Shown in pieces: positions 45,957 through 56,636 of a stretch of 64,000 nucleotides of DNA (position 1 is its first letter; each line of letters opens with the position of its first letter). Location of the stretch: NCBI RefSeq assembly GCF_008728515.1, contig NC_044985.1:83429392-83493391 (forward strand). Reading direction: 5' to 3'. Source of the DNA: Papio anubis. Its lineage: Eukaryota; Chordata; Mammalia; Primates; Cercopithecidae. Position numbers and translations under genes: made by a program. A model generated the notes under the pieces. That model was not told the DNA's origin, did not search any database, and worked only from the letters and a program-made list of their open reading frames with translations.

Positions 45957-46922
45957 TGTAAAAGCCAAAATTCATCTAAGATATTGAAGAAGGAAATTTT
46001 CCCTGATCCCCTCACAGGCAGGAACTGCAGTATGGGCTCTGGAGCTAGCCAGCCACTTTGGTGTTCGCAGGGGCAAACTCCACTTACTTGAACTGCGAGG
46101 GGTTGTGCTCAACCCTTCGAAGGAGGGAGCACACAGGTGAGTGGGTGCAGGAGCCGGGGTGAGTGTTTTTGAGCACCAGCAGGAGCAAAACTCCATGTGG
46201 TTCCCGAAGCAGCATCCAGGCAGGGAGTACTGGCGACCCCTGAAGCCCCAGGAGGGGTTACAGTCAGCTCTCTGTTACCTCCACCATCTGCAGATGGCTT
46301 AAGTGTTAACAGCTCAGTGGCCTTCTGCCTTTTTGCATGAGGCAGCTGCTTTCTGCCAGTGAGGGCACAGGGTCAGTGTGACAGCCTTTTGCATCTGCAC
46401 CCATGGTACCTGAGCTCATGTTCAGCCATCTGGAAAAAATCAGGTTGCATGAATGAATTGAAGGGTGGTGAATGCAGAGGATTTTATTGCCTGTGTAAGT
46501 GGCTCTCAGTGGGAAGGGGACCTGGAAAGGGGAAGGAGCAGGAAGGTGATCTTCTCTTCTCTGAAGTCATGCTGTCAAGCTGTCCCTCTGAAGTCAAGCT
46601 GCTTTTCTCCAATGTCAAACTGCAGTCTCTGATTTCCAGCTGCTTCTCCTCTTCTCTGCTCTCTGCTGGTGGAGACTGGGGTTTTTATGGGCACAGGATT
46701 GGGGTGGGGCAGGCCATGGGTGGTTTTGGAAAAGGCAACATTTGAGCAGGAAAACAGGAATGCATGTTCACACTTTGGGCCAGGTTCTAGGCTTGAGAGT
46801 GGGGCCCTCACCAGGTACCCACCCTCTTCTGCTAAGAATTTCCCTGCCTCCTGTCCCTATCAATATTATGGGAGGTGCCCCCAATGGGGAGGGGGAAAAG
46901 ACAGCCAGAAAGAAAGGTATCA
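45957..46922 (-). mobile_element. Probable ERV1-type LTR, antisense
   Basis: On the minus strand it has a TATA-like CCCATAAAAAC (plus about 46682-46690) and about 195 bp later an AATAAA (plus 46483-46488). Tentative ends are TGATACCTTTC and CTTTTACA. The CT/GA-rich R region and length near 1 kb are LTR-like, perhaps MER52-related. No internal coding sequence is seen. Confidence 0.6.
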
Positions 46923-47070
46923 GCTATGCCAGTGGAGTTTTTAAATGTTCTAAAGGGCTTTCAAAGATGAAAAGGTACTACAGTACTTAACAATTGTGGT
47001 GCTTTTAATAATATCCAATATATTCAAGTTGCAAATGTAAAACTAGTTTTTCTTAAACCATTAAACACTA

Positions 47071-47580
47071 CCTTGAAATCTAATGATTTTATTTTATTTT
47101 ATTTTATTGTGGATTAAAAAAAATAAAATAGTTCATACTGTAACCAGCAAAGGGGGTCCGGTTGCTCACTGCTTGTAGAAAGAAGCCAAAATAACAAGAG
47201 TGAGGCGTGATAAAAAGAGGGTGAATTTTTTTATCCATGCTAACAAGGAAAAGAGTGCCAGAATTCTTTCTAACAACTGGCACTGTCCAGTTTATGGAGG
47301 GAACACGGGGATTTTAAAGAGAGGGGTTTGGAATGCAGGAGAGGAGGTGTCAAGTGGTGTGACCTGCTCTGATGGCTTGTCTGGAATTATTGTTCCATCT
47401 GGTGAAGGGGCTGGCATCACTGTGGGCCCAATCAGATTACAAATTAATCTCAGTGGATCTTGCACTCAGTCTTCAGCAGGGAGTGAGTTCTGGCCTTGAA
47501 GTAATCTTTTGCTTGGGATAGAATTCTGGAGGTGTCTGGTTCATGTCAGGATCCGGCCCCTGAAGCTACGAAAGAAAGAT
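47071..47580 (-). mobile_element. Possible second LTR/ERV fragment, antisense
   Basis: The block from AACCAGCAAAGGGGGTCCGG to CAGGATCCGGCCCCTGAAG is GC-richer than its flanks and reads like an LTR on the minus strand (TGGATAAAAAAATTC, CCCTCTCTTTAAAATCCCC). The assignment is weak. Confidence 0.35.
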
Positions 47581-47898
47581 ATGACCAGATAAGTGAGCAT
47601 GGTGTGTGTTAACAAGCATTTGAAATAAATATCATAAGGCATGGGAGCATAAAGTGGGAAAGGGAAGGCAGTGGAGGTTCACGGCACATTCTGAGGCTAT
47701 ATTTCAAGAGGAAGAAATAAACAATTGTAGTTTGTCTTAAAGCTACATCATGAGACTGAGGAGAAAGGAAGAAAGAAAAAAAGTTTTAAAACGTGGTTTG
47801 AAGCTAAGCCACTTGGTTACAATACTACAGAAAAATATATGTGTAGGTATGTGTGTATACACATATATATAAAATGACACATATAAAATTATATACAT
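47581..47898. other. Unassigned; TA/CA-rich microsatellite at right
   Basis: 47839-47895 is a mixed GTGTATACACATATATA repeat. Nothing else is recognised. Confidence 0.5.
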
Positions 47899-48212
47899 TT
47901 TTTTTTTTTGAGACGGAGTTTCACTCATGTTGCCCAGGCTGGGGTGCAGTGGTATGATCATGGCTCACTGCAACCTCCGCCTCCTGGGTTCAAGTGATTC
48001 TCCTGCCTCAGCCTCCCGAGTAGCTGGGATTATAGGCGCCTGCCACCACACCTGGCTAATGTTTTGTATTTTTAGTAGAGATGGGGTTTCACCATGTTGG
48101 CCAGGCTGGTCTCAAACTCCGGACCTCAGGTGATCCACCCGCCTTGGCCTCCCAAAGTGCTGGGATTACAGGCGTTAGCCATGGGCCCAGCCCTATAAAA
48201 CTGTATACATAT
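47882..48212 (-). repeat. Alu (S type), minus strand, with TSDs
   Basis: TATAAAATTATATACAT at the left and TATAAAACTGTATACAT at the right flank a reversed Alu at 47899-48195. It faces the plus-strand Alu 40 bp away. Confidence 0.94.
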
Positions 48213-48234
48213 ATGATTTAAAGAATAATACGGT

Positions 48235-48547
48235 TGCTGGATGTGGTGGCTCATGCTTGTAATTCCAACACCTTGAGAGCCCAAGGCAGGAGGATTGCTT
48301 GAGTCCAGGAGTTCAACACCAACTTGAGAAAACAGAAAGAGCCTGTCCTTACAAAAAATAAACAAATGAGCTGGGTGTGGTGGCAAGGGCTTGTAGTCCC
48401 AGCTACCTGTGAGGCGGAGGTGGGAAGATCACATGAGCCTGGGAGGTCAAGGCTGCAGTGAGCTGTGATCGCACCACTGCACTCCAGCCTGGGTGACAGA
48501 GCGAGACCCTGTCTCAAAACAAAACAAAACAAAACAAAACAAAAAAT
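48235..48547 (+). repeat. Alu (AluJ type) with (AAAAC)n tail
   Basis: A diverged full Alu; the tail 48517-48546 is about five AAAAC units. Confidence 0.93.
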
Positions 48548-48559
48548 AATAATAGTAAA

Positions 48560-49250
48560 TATCCACGTAGCCACAATCCAGCTTAAAAAGGAACATTGTC
48601 TTTCAGATCCTTTGAGCCCCTCCTGATCCCCTTCTCTTCCTCTGCCACTCCTTCCAAAAATAACTACCTATTTTATTTTCATATTTGCAGTTCCTTTGCT
48701 TTCCATAATAGGTTTTCTTTTTTTGGTAGAGTGTGCTTAGATCTATCTATAATAGCTTTGTCCACAAATGTATGTGTGTATTCCTAAACCATATTGTTCA
48801 GTTGTCTGCTTTCAAACTTACTTGGTGTCATGTTTTACATTTGTTTGTAATTTGCTTTTTTTACTCAACATTGTATTTCCAAGACTTAACAAAGTTATTC
48901 CATCTGGTTATAGTTAACTTGTTTTTCACTGCCTTATAATATTCCATAATTTGAATAAATGATAATTTATATGACTACGCTCCTGTGAGTAGACATTTGG
49001 GTTATTTTCAGTTTTTGTTTTGTTTTGTCTTGCTATTGCAAACAAGGCTACTGTAAACATTCTTGCACATATCTCTTAGTGTATACATGTAGGAATCTTT
49101 TTAGGGTAAATATCTAGGAGCAGAATCACTGGGTTGTAAGGAATGCCAAATAGTGTTTCAAACAATTCTACTGCTTTACATTCCCTCAAGCAACATGGTC
49201 TTCATCTTCCCCAACTTTTTCATCATTAGCAATCTGCTGGAGGATAAAAA
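48560..49250 (-). repeat. Old L1 (L1ME-type) 3' UTR, antisense
   Basis: In antisense order it has CCTAAACCATATTGTTCAG, TTTTTACTCAACATTGTATT, ACATTTGGGTTATTTTCAG, AACATTCTTGCACATATCTC and ATATCTAGGAGCAGAATCA. This is a classical L1ME tail region. Confidence 0.8.
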
Positions 49251-49685
49251 TCCTTTCATTTATTCTGGATTAATGTTCAATTAATTCATAAGTTCAATAT
49301 TAAAATTCCTTAAACAGTTAATCTTCCACTTACAAAAAAATTATCTTAACCATTGTAAACTATATTGACAAATTTAAGATTCATGTTTATCTGAGCCACT
49401 TCAAACAACTAACAGGGCAGACTTATAATTCAATAAGCAAAATCTAAGATTTATAACTATTATTAGTCTAACGAATGAAAATCATTTATTTGTTAAATCA
49501 GGGCTATCTTAAACATTCAAGCACTATGTAAACATTTAATTATCTTACATATTTCAAAATAAAATCTGAAGTCTAGCTTCAAATTAAAATCTGATGTCTA
49601 GCATCAAATTGTCTTAAAGTTTCCTAATTTAAACAACAAGCTAATATATCGCATCCTCTTTAACTTTTTAAATACTTAAAATAAT
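49251..49685. other. Unassigned AT-rich sequence
   Basis: A short local repeat at 49562-49604 (AAATCTGAAGTCTAGCTTCA, AAATCTGATGTCTAGCATCA) is visible. Nothing else. Confidence 0.45.
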
Positions 49686-49985
49686 AGGCCAGGGGTGTTT
49701 GCTCATGACTGTAATCTCAGCACTTTGGGAGGCCAAGGTGGGAGGACCACTTGAGGTTAGAAGTTTAAGATGGTCCTGGGCGACATAGTGAGACTCTGTC
49801 TCTATAAAAAATACAAAGATTAGCTGGGTGTATTGGTATATGCCTGTAATCCCAGCTACTTGGGAGGCTGAGGCAGGAGGGTCTTTTGAGCCTGGGAGGT
49901 CAAGGCTGCAATGAGCCATGATTATACTACTGCACTCCAGCCTGGGCAACAAAGCAAGAATCTGTCTCAAAAAAAGAAAAAAAAT
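49686..49985 (+). repeat. Alu (AluJ type)
   Basis: Full length with both monomers and a short A-tail; diverged. Confidence 0.92.
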
Positions 49986-50087
49986 CCACAAATATAACAG
50001 CAGTAATTACAACATTTATCACTAAACCTAACCATTATTATTATGAATTTGATTTACTTCATCATTGTAAATTGACTTACCTATGGG

Positions 50088-50155
50088 GCATATACATACA
50101 TATATATGTTTATGTATATGTTTCTGTGTGTGTGTGTGTATACATATATATGAGC
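50088..50155. repeat. TA/CA/GT microsatellite
   Basis: A CATACATATATATG block leads to (GT)8 and TATACATATATATG, a compound dinucleotide repeat. Confidence 0.9.
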
Positions 50156-50309
50156 ATGTGTAGGCTACAGATCCCAAACTGCTTTATAGATCACTGGTTA
50201 GATATGATACCTCAGTCAAAATTAGATGTTACTTCCAAGACCATTCCATCAAAGAAATACATGAAACCATGGAGTTCTTATTGGGACTTTAGCTTGTTCT
50301 ATTTAGTTT

Positions 50310-50850
50310 CAAAATTATCTATTGCTTTATAATAAACTCCCCCAAGACTTAGTGTCTTAAAAAAACCATCATTTTATACCTGATGTATTTTGAGTCAGAA
50401 ATTCAAGCAGAAATCGAATAGGTGATTCTTTTGCTCCTTAAGGCTTTAACTAGAAGGTAATTTGGTGGTATTCGGCTGGTGGCTGGGTTGTGCTGGGGAG
50501 TCCAAAACAGTGTAACTCATTTGTCTGGTGTCTTCATGTGGACAACAAGGAGGCTGGGCTTAGGTAGTTTCCTTTTCACATACTCTCTCCTGCAGAGTAG
50601 TTAAACTCACATGGCTGCTCAGGGATCCAAAAGGGAGCATTTCAGGAAGCCCAATAGAAGCCCTTCAGCTTTTTATGACAGTCTCAGAAATTCCAAAATC
50701 TTATTTCAGTGTATTCCATTGATGAAGCAAGTCACTGAATCCAGTCTAGATTAAAGGATTAAGGAATTAGACCCCATTTCTCCATGGGAGGAGTGTCAAA
50801 GAATTTGAAGCCATCCTTAATCCACTGCAACTGAGCTCTGCTTGCTGTGT
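50310..50850 (+). mobile_element. MLT1-type LTR (older, MLT1J-like)
   Basis: TTATCTATTGCTTTATAATA, AAGACTTAGTGTCTTAAAA, GAGTCAGAAATTCAAGC and CCATGGGAGGAGTGTCAAAG follow the old MLT1 LTR order. The right border is approximate. Confidence 0.6.
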
Positions 50851-51761
50851 CAACTGCTGAGACTATACTCAAGCTGATCCTCTAGAATTTAGTTTCTCAG
50901 GAAATGTGTTGCCAACATATTTCAAATTTCACATTTTCTAAAGTTTTACAGTAAATGTTTTTAAAACTTAATTACCTGATTTGGCAAAATAGGAGTCTGT
51001 ACTTCCCACCAGCTTGCAGCTCATCTCTTAGCGAATTATTAGAGTTAATTATATGCTCCACCACTCTCTCCAATCTGGCCTAGAACACAATTTAAATTTT
51101 TCTTTTCATCTGCTTCTCCAGGCACAGTTATAACCATTATATTACATCTTTTATTGGGAAAGGTCAGAAGTTGTCAGATCCCAGAATGTTAGCACCAGAG
51201 ATGTGGTAAGACAAAAGAGGATACGTAGGGAAGCTGGACTAGAGGCACAGGAACCACCAACTAGCAACATATTTCTATTCCCCAAGCAGGCAGGCAGCAG
51301 AGTTATTGGATCTAAAGGACTGGTCAAGGGTTGGTAGCAATGGTTGTTTCAGTAGTAAGCAGTATGAACTGATAATTTATATCTGGATGTCCAAAGGGGG
51401 CTCCACAATACCTGTGGCTTTTGGACAACGCTGGGAGTCACAATAATGACTGAGAATGGATTACCCTCCACCCTCATTAACTTGAGATTTAGAATTAATT
51501 TTAAATTTCCTGTAAAAAAATAACATGGTATTTTTTGCACACCTGAGCTTGTGGAAAAAATTCATGCTGGTCTCAGCTGGAGCCTTAATACTCTGCCAAT
51601 TCTCTTACTCAATACTCTGCCAATTATTTGGTGAAAATGCCCTATCTCACCCCACTTCTCACCCCAAGTAGCTATTACAAACTTCTACCATTCTCAAGGC
51701 CCCTACTCTCAATTGATAGCCCTGTTTCCTTCTTAGCAGGAAACTCAATATCTTGTCTATC
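50851..51761. other. Unassigned sequence
   Basis: About 900 bp hold no recognised repeat or exon. Confidence 0.4.
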
Positions 51762-52117
51762 TGATGTGGTTTGCTGTGTCCCCACCCAAATCTCATCTTG
51801 AGTTGTAGCTCCCATAATTCCCACATTCTGTTGGAGGCACCCTGTGGGAGGTAGTTGAATCATGGAGGTGGGTCTTTCCCATGCTGTTCTTGTGATAGTT
51901 CGCATGAGATATGATGTTTTTATAAAGGAGAGTTCCCCTACACAGGCTCTCTTGCCTGCTGCCATGTAAGACGTGACTTTGCTTCTCATTCACCTTCAGC
52001 CATGATTATGAGTCATCCCCAGCCATGTGGAACTGTGAGTCAATTAAACCTCTTTCTTTTATAAATTACCCAGTCTTGGGTATGTCTTTATTGGCAGTGT
52101 GAGAACAGACAAATACA
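51762..52117 (+). mobile_element. THE1-type MaLR solo LTR
   Basis: It begins TGATGTGGTTTGCTGTGTCC and ends GAACAGACAAATACA, 356 bp. CATGTAAGACGTGACTTTGC and TTATAAATTACCCAGTCTTG are THE1 words, and ATTAAA lies near the 3' end. It is clearly younger than the MLT1 copies. No internal part is attached. Confidence 0.9.
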
Positions 52118-52813
52118 CCGTCTGTTCCCTAAATTTACCTATGCCCATGTGCATTCTTCCCTAATTAGTACATGCCTTCTTCTTTGAGTTTTAGATCAAT
52201 ATATTCAAGCTAAACCCCACAAGAGGCTGAGACAAGAATATAGTAGTGGGAAGAGGATAATCTACCTTAAATAGAAAAGTCAGGAAAGACTTTAGACAGG
52301 TACAAATTGAGACCTGAAAAAATAAGGACCTAGCCAAAAAAACCAGAAGAGTGAACCAAGCAGAGAAAGGCAAAAGCCCTAAAGCTGCAGAGGTAGTTTG
52401 TTCTAGGAAACCAAAGACGAGTATGGCTGAAACACCATGGGTAAAATGGAAAATGGAAAGAGGTGACGTTGAAAATATGGATAATACATAGGTCATACAA
52501 TGTTTAGGTCATGGTAAGAAGTGTGGATTGTATTTTAAGTACATATCACAAGATTTATGGGTTAAGTAATCAGAATTTGGGAGGATGCTGGATTGGTTGA
52601 CTGAGACAAGGAAGTTTGAAGGTAGTAGGGACAGGTTTAAGGGAAAACAAAGATATCCATTTTGGACATATTGAGTGTCTGTGAGACACCCAAGTGGATA
52701 TGTCAGTTAAAATTTAAATCTTACATTAGGAATAGTGGTCAAAGTCAGCATGTAAATTAAATGCTTGCATGATACAACTCTACCTAAATAATAGAATATG
52801 TGAAAAGAAAAGC
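52118..52813 (+). repeat. Ancient mammalian repeat, family unresolved
   Basis: Words such as TTTTGGACATATTGAGTGTC and GAGACACCCAAGTGGATATG belong to a widespread old mammalian repeat that I remember but cannot name. It goes on beyond the Alus with GCTGGAGATATAAATTTTGG (53126). Confidence 0.5.
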
Positions 52814-53116
52814 TCTGGGCTGGGCATGGTGACTCACGCCTGTAATCCTAGTGCTTTGGGCTTAGGCGGGAGGATCACTTGAGGCCAGGAGTTCAAGACC
52901 AGCCTGGGCAACATCCATAGCAACACACTGTCTTTATTTTTTAAAAAATACAAAAATTAGCTGGGCATGAGCCTGGAGTCCTCACTACTCAGGAGGCTAA
53001 GGTGGGAGGATCACTTAAGCCCAGAAGTTTCAGGCTGCAGTGAGCTATGATCATGCCACTGCATTCAGCCTGGAATACAGAGTAAGACTCTGTCTCAAAA
53101 AAAGAAAAAAAAAAAG
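52814..53116 (+). repeat. Alu (AluJ type)
   Basis: Full length with small deletions; it interrupts the ancient repeat. Confidence 0.92.
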
Positions 53117-53172
53117 GTATTCTGAGCTGGAGATATAAATTTTGGACTTATCAGTCTATAGATGGGAGTTAA

Positions 53173-53500
53173 AAGCACCGGTGATAAAGCTGGGCACAGT
53201 GGCTCACACCTGTAATCTCAGCACTTTGGGCAGCTGAGGCGGGCAGATGGCTTGAATCCAGGAGTTTGAGACTAGCCTGGGCAACATGATGAAACCCCGT
53301 CTCTACAAAAAATACAAAAAGTAGCCAGGCGTGGTGGTGCATGCTTGTGGTCCCAGCTACTTGGGAGGCTAAGGCAGGACAATACCTGAGACCTGGGAGG
53401 TGGAGGTTGCTGTGAGCTATGATCGTAACATTGCATTCCAGCCTGGGCAACACAGATCCTGTCTGAAAAAAACAAACAAACAAAAAACACTGGTAATTAA
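53173..53500 (+). repeat. Alu with TSDs
   Basis: AAAAGCACCGGTGAT at the left and AAAAACACTGGTAAT at the right flank an Alu at about 53188-53486 with an ACAAACAAAC-rich tail. It also sits in the ancient repeat. Confidence 0.92.
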
Positions 53501-54440
53501 TAAGATTACTTAGGAAGAAAATGTATAAAAAATGTATGAAGAAGAATGAGCCTAGAACTGAACTGTAATTTACTTCAGTATTTAGAGAAAAGGTAAAGAA
53601 AGATAAACAGACTGAGAAGGAACAGCTAGTGAAGTAGTTGAGAAACCCAGAGACTATGGTTTCCACGATTTCTCTGAAGATAGCCAAGAAGAGTGTTCAA
53701 GGAAAAGTCTTTAAGGATTTTAAAAGGTGCTAAGAAGCTGGGCTAAATGAAGACAGAGACGTATCTTTTACATCTAACAGCATGTACATCGTTGATGACT
53801 CTCATAAGAGAAGTGCCAGTGAAGTGATGAGTATAGTAACCAGTCAGGACTGAGTTGAAGAACTGATAAGAAGTGATAAATAAAGCTAATTTTCCAGAAG
53901 TTTTACTGTGAAAAGTTTCAGAGAAATGGTGGTTGCTAGAGGATAATAAATAGTGAAAGGCTTTAAAAAGCATTCTTTTAAAATGTGGATGGGAAAGAGT
54001 GGTGATACAGGACAGGGAAGGCGTAACTGAAAAGATGAAGGGCTTGAAGAAAGTAGAAGTAGGATCCAGAACACATACAGTGGGAGAAGGAACATATTCT
54101 TCGTCTGTTAGGGAAGGAAAGAAAAGATGGCATACATAATGAAGTCTACAAATTTTGATAGTGGGAAGATGAGAGTGCTCCTGTCTGATGAATTCCCTCA
54201 AATTAAATATAAAATATTGTCATCAGGTGAGTGGGAAGGAAGGTATAAAATAATTGACTCAAAGTGGAAAACTGCACTTACTTGGTAAATAAAATAATAT
54301 TTCCAGGTCATGTTGAGTGTCTCAATTGAAGTTTATAATTACAAATTTAATGTGAAACCTCTCCTACAGTGCACACAGAAAAACCTCTCCTCTTATGCAC
54401 ACAGAAAATGTATATATAGTAATTTCAGGTGTAGCACTTT
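53501..54440 (+). repeat. Ancient mammalian repeat, continued
   Basis: AATGAGCCTAGAACTGAACTG, AGACTGAGAAGGAACAGCTA and TTTTACTGTGAAAAG continue the same old repeat. Open frames on the minus strand (53743-54201) are chance. Confidence 0.45.
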
Positions 54441-54670
54441 GTATTATCAAATGACAGAAAACCAAATGTTCATCAACAGCAACATTATCTCAATAAATGA
54501 TACATTTTTTGGGGTACTACTACATATTGAAATACTATGTATCTATTAAAAGAAATAAGTAAATTTGTGATGATAGGGAAAGAATTCTAAGATATATAAT
54601 TGAGCGAAAAGAACAAAGTGCAGAATAATTCATACCACACTGCTCATGTTCATATTAACAATATAGAGGA
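54441..54670 (+). repeat. L1ME-type 3' UTR fragment
   Basis: ACCAAATGTTCATCAACAGC, AATACTATGTATCTATTAAA, AAGATATATAATTGAGCGAA and AAAGTGCAGAATAATTC are in sense L1ME order. Confidence 0.7.
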
Positions 54671-55710
54671 GAGAGAAGGGAAATATAAATTTGAGGTCTT
54701 TGAGGAAACCAAATAAACCAAAATCTTCCCTGCTAGAGTTCTGAACAACTGAGAAAGGAGACAAAGAAATAAGATAGAAGAAGCCAAATTATCCCCTTTA
54801 TTAAGCTGATACATTAATGAATATACTTTACACATGTGGGCAAATGAGTTTCCTACTACCAAACCACAGAATTAGCGCATTCACCCACCTACAGTGCAGC
54901 ACTGCACCAGGGCAGGCCTCTTCCCATCTTGGCACAAGGTCAGAGGATTACAGAGAAATGTATGGGTGTATTACCTACCTACAAAGAGTAGGTAAAAGGA
55001 AGGAATTGAGTTGAGCATGCCCAGTATATTCTTCCCAAATTTTCCAGTCACACAAGTTTCTCTACCTCTCCAAGCAGAATGAATAAAGAAGTAAAGCTAG
55101 GTATTAGCAAAAGAGTCATAATAATCACCCACAGAAATTAAGCTAGTCAAATAGGAAGGTAGAATAAAGAAGGGGTTGATTGATAACGAAAATCAGTGGG
55201 TTAAGGTATTGAGAGTCTGCATTAAATCAACAAATTGTGGCTATACGAGTTCTACAGAAAAAAAAGCACAAAAGATAAAAGGATAGTAGTCAAAAAGTCA
55301 AACATTTCAGCCAAGATTTCAGAGATAGTGCAGACTTCAGTTCTGATAAATTTGGGAAATGGCCATGGGAGTGTGCCCAGAGTAAAATGCAAGAAAAGGT
55401 GTGGAGGTGAGATCAAGGAACTAAGAGAGCAGGTATAGAATGGGTTATCTGCAAGGAAAAAAATTTAAGCAGCAGGAGCAGAAGGAGGTGAAACGTGAAC
55501 TGTGAACCAAAAGCTAAAGTCTTCAGTGGATGAAAGGGGAGACAGGACATTAAATATTAGCAATAAGTGGGGAAGAAGAGGGAATGAATTTTGAGGAAAG
55601 AGATAACCTATAGGAAGCTGGCAGTAAAATGGTTTGAAAGCAACAATAGGACACAAAGACATCTATTCCAACTCTTAGCCCTAAGATACTCAGGGGAGAG
55701 AAAAAAGAGG
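54671..55710. other. Unassigned, possibly more ancient repeat
   Basis: Some wording (GAGATCAAGGAACTAAGAGA) fits the same old repeat. No exon or gene is seen. Confidence 0.35.
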
Positions 55711-55711
55711 T

Positions 55712-56573
55712 GAAACAAACCCCTCTGAGCTAAAGGAGCATGTCTAACCCAAAGCAAGGAAGCCAAGAACCTTGAAAAAAGGTTAGGGGAATTGCGAAAT
55801 AGAACAACCAGTTTAGAGAAGAACATAAATGACCTGGTGGAGCTGAAAAACACAGGATGAGAACTTCAGGAAGCATACACAATATTGATAGCCAAATCGA
55901 TCAAGTGGAAGAAAGGATATCAGAGATTGAAGATCAACTTAATGAAATGAAGCGTGAAGACAGGATCAGAGAAAAAGGAATGAAAAGGAACAAACAAAGC
56001 CTCTGAGAAATATGGGACTATGTGAAAAGACCAAACCTACATTTGATTGGTGTACCTGAAAGTGAGGGGGAAGAATGGAACCAAGTTGGAAAACACTTTT
56101 TAGGATACTATCCAGCAGAACTTCCCCAACCTAGCAAGACAGGCCAACATTCAATTCAGGAAATACAGAGAACACCACAAAGATACTCCTCAAGAAGAGC
56201 AGCCCCAAGACACATAATTGTCAGATCCACCAAGGTTGAAATGAAGGAAAAAATGTTAAGGGCAGCCAGAGAGAAAGGTCGGTTTACCCACAAAGGGCTG
56301 AAGCCCATCATCCAACAGCAGATCCCTCTGCAAGCCAGAAGAGAGTAGGGACCAATATTCAACATTCTTAAAGAAAAGAATTTGCAACCCAGAATTTCAT
56401 ATCCAGCCAAACTAAGCTTCACAGATGAAGGAGAAATAAAACCCTTTACAGACAAACAAATGCTGAGGGAATTTGTCACCACCAGGCCTGCCTTACAAGA
56501 GCTTCTGAATGAAGCACTAAATATGGAAAGGAACAACGGGTACCTGCCACTGCAAAAATATACCACATTGTAA
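55712..56573 (+). pseudogene. L1 ORF1 remnant
   Basis: The C-terminal part of the RNA-binding ORF1 protein is recognisable (WNQVGKHFLGYYPAELPQ, RRAAPRHIIVRSTKVEMKEK). The N-terminal coiled-coil part is missing or damaged. The end of the frame (ALNMERNNGYLPLQKY) and its TAA at 56571-56573 are preserved. Frame changes make the remnant non-functional. Confidence 0.9.
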
Positions 56574-56636
56574 AGACCATTGACACTGTGAAGGAACTGC
56601 AACAATTAACGGGCAAAATAACCAGCTAGCATCATA

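Noticed and set aside
48251..48574. 107-codon frames with FETGSxSVxQAGVQW-type text here and at many other places
   Set aside because: This is the well-known translation of antisense Alu sequence.
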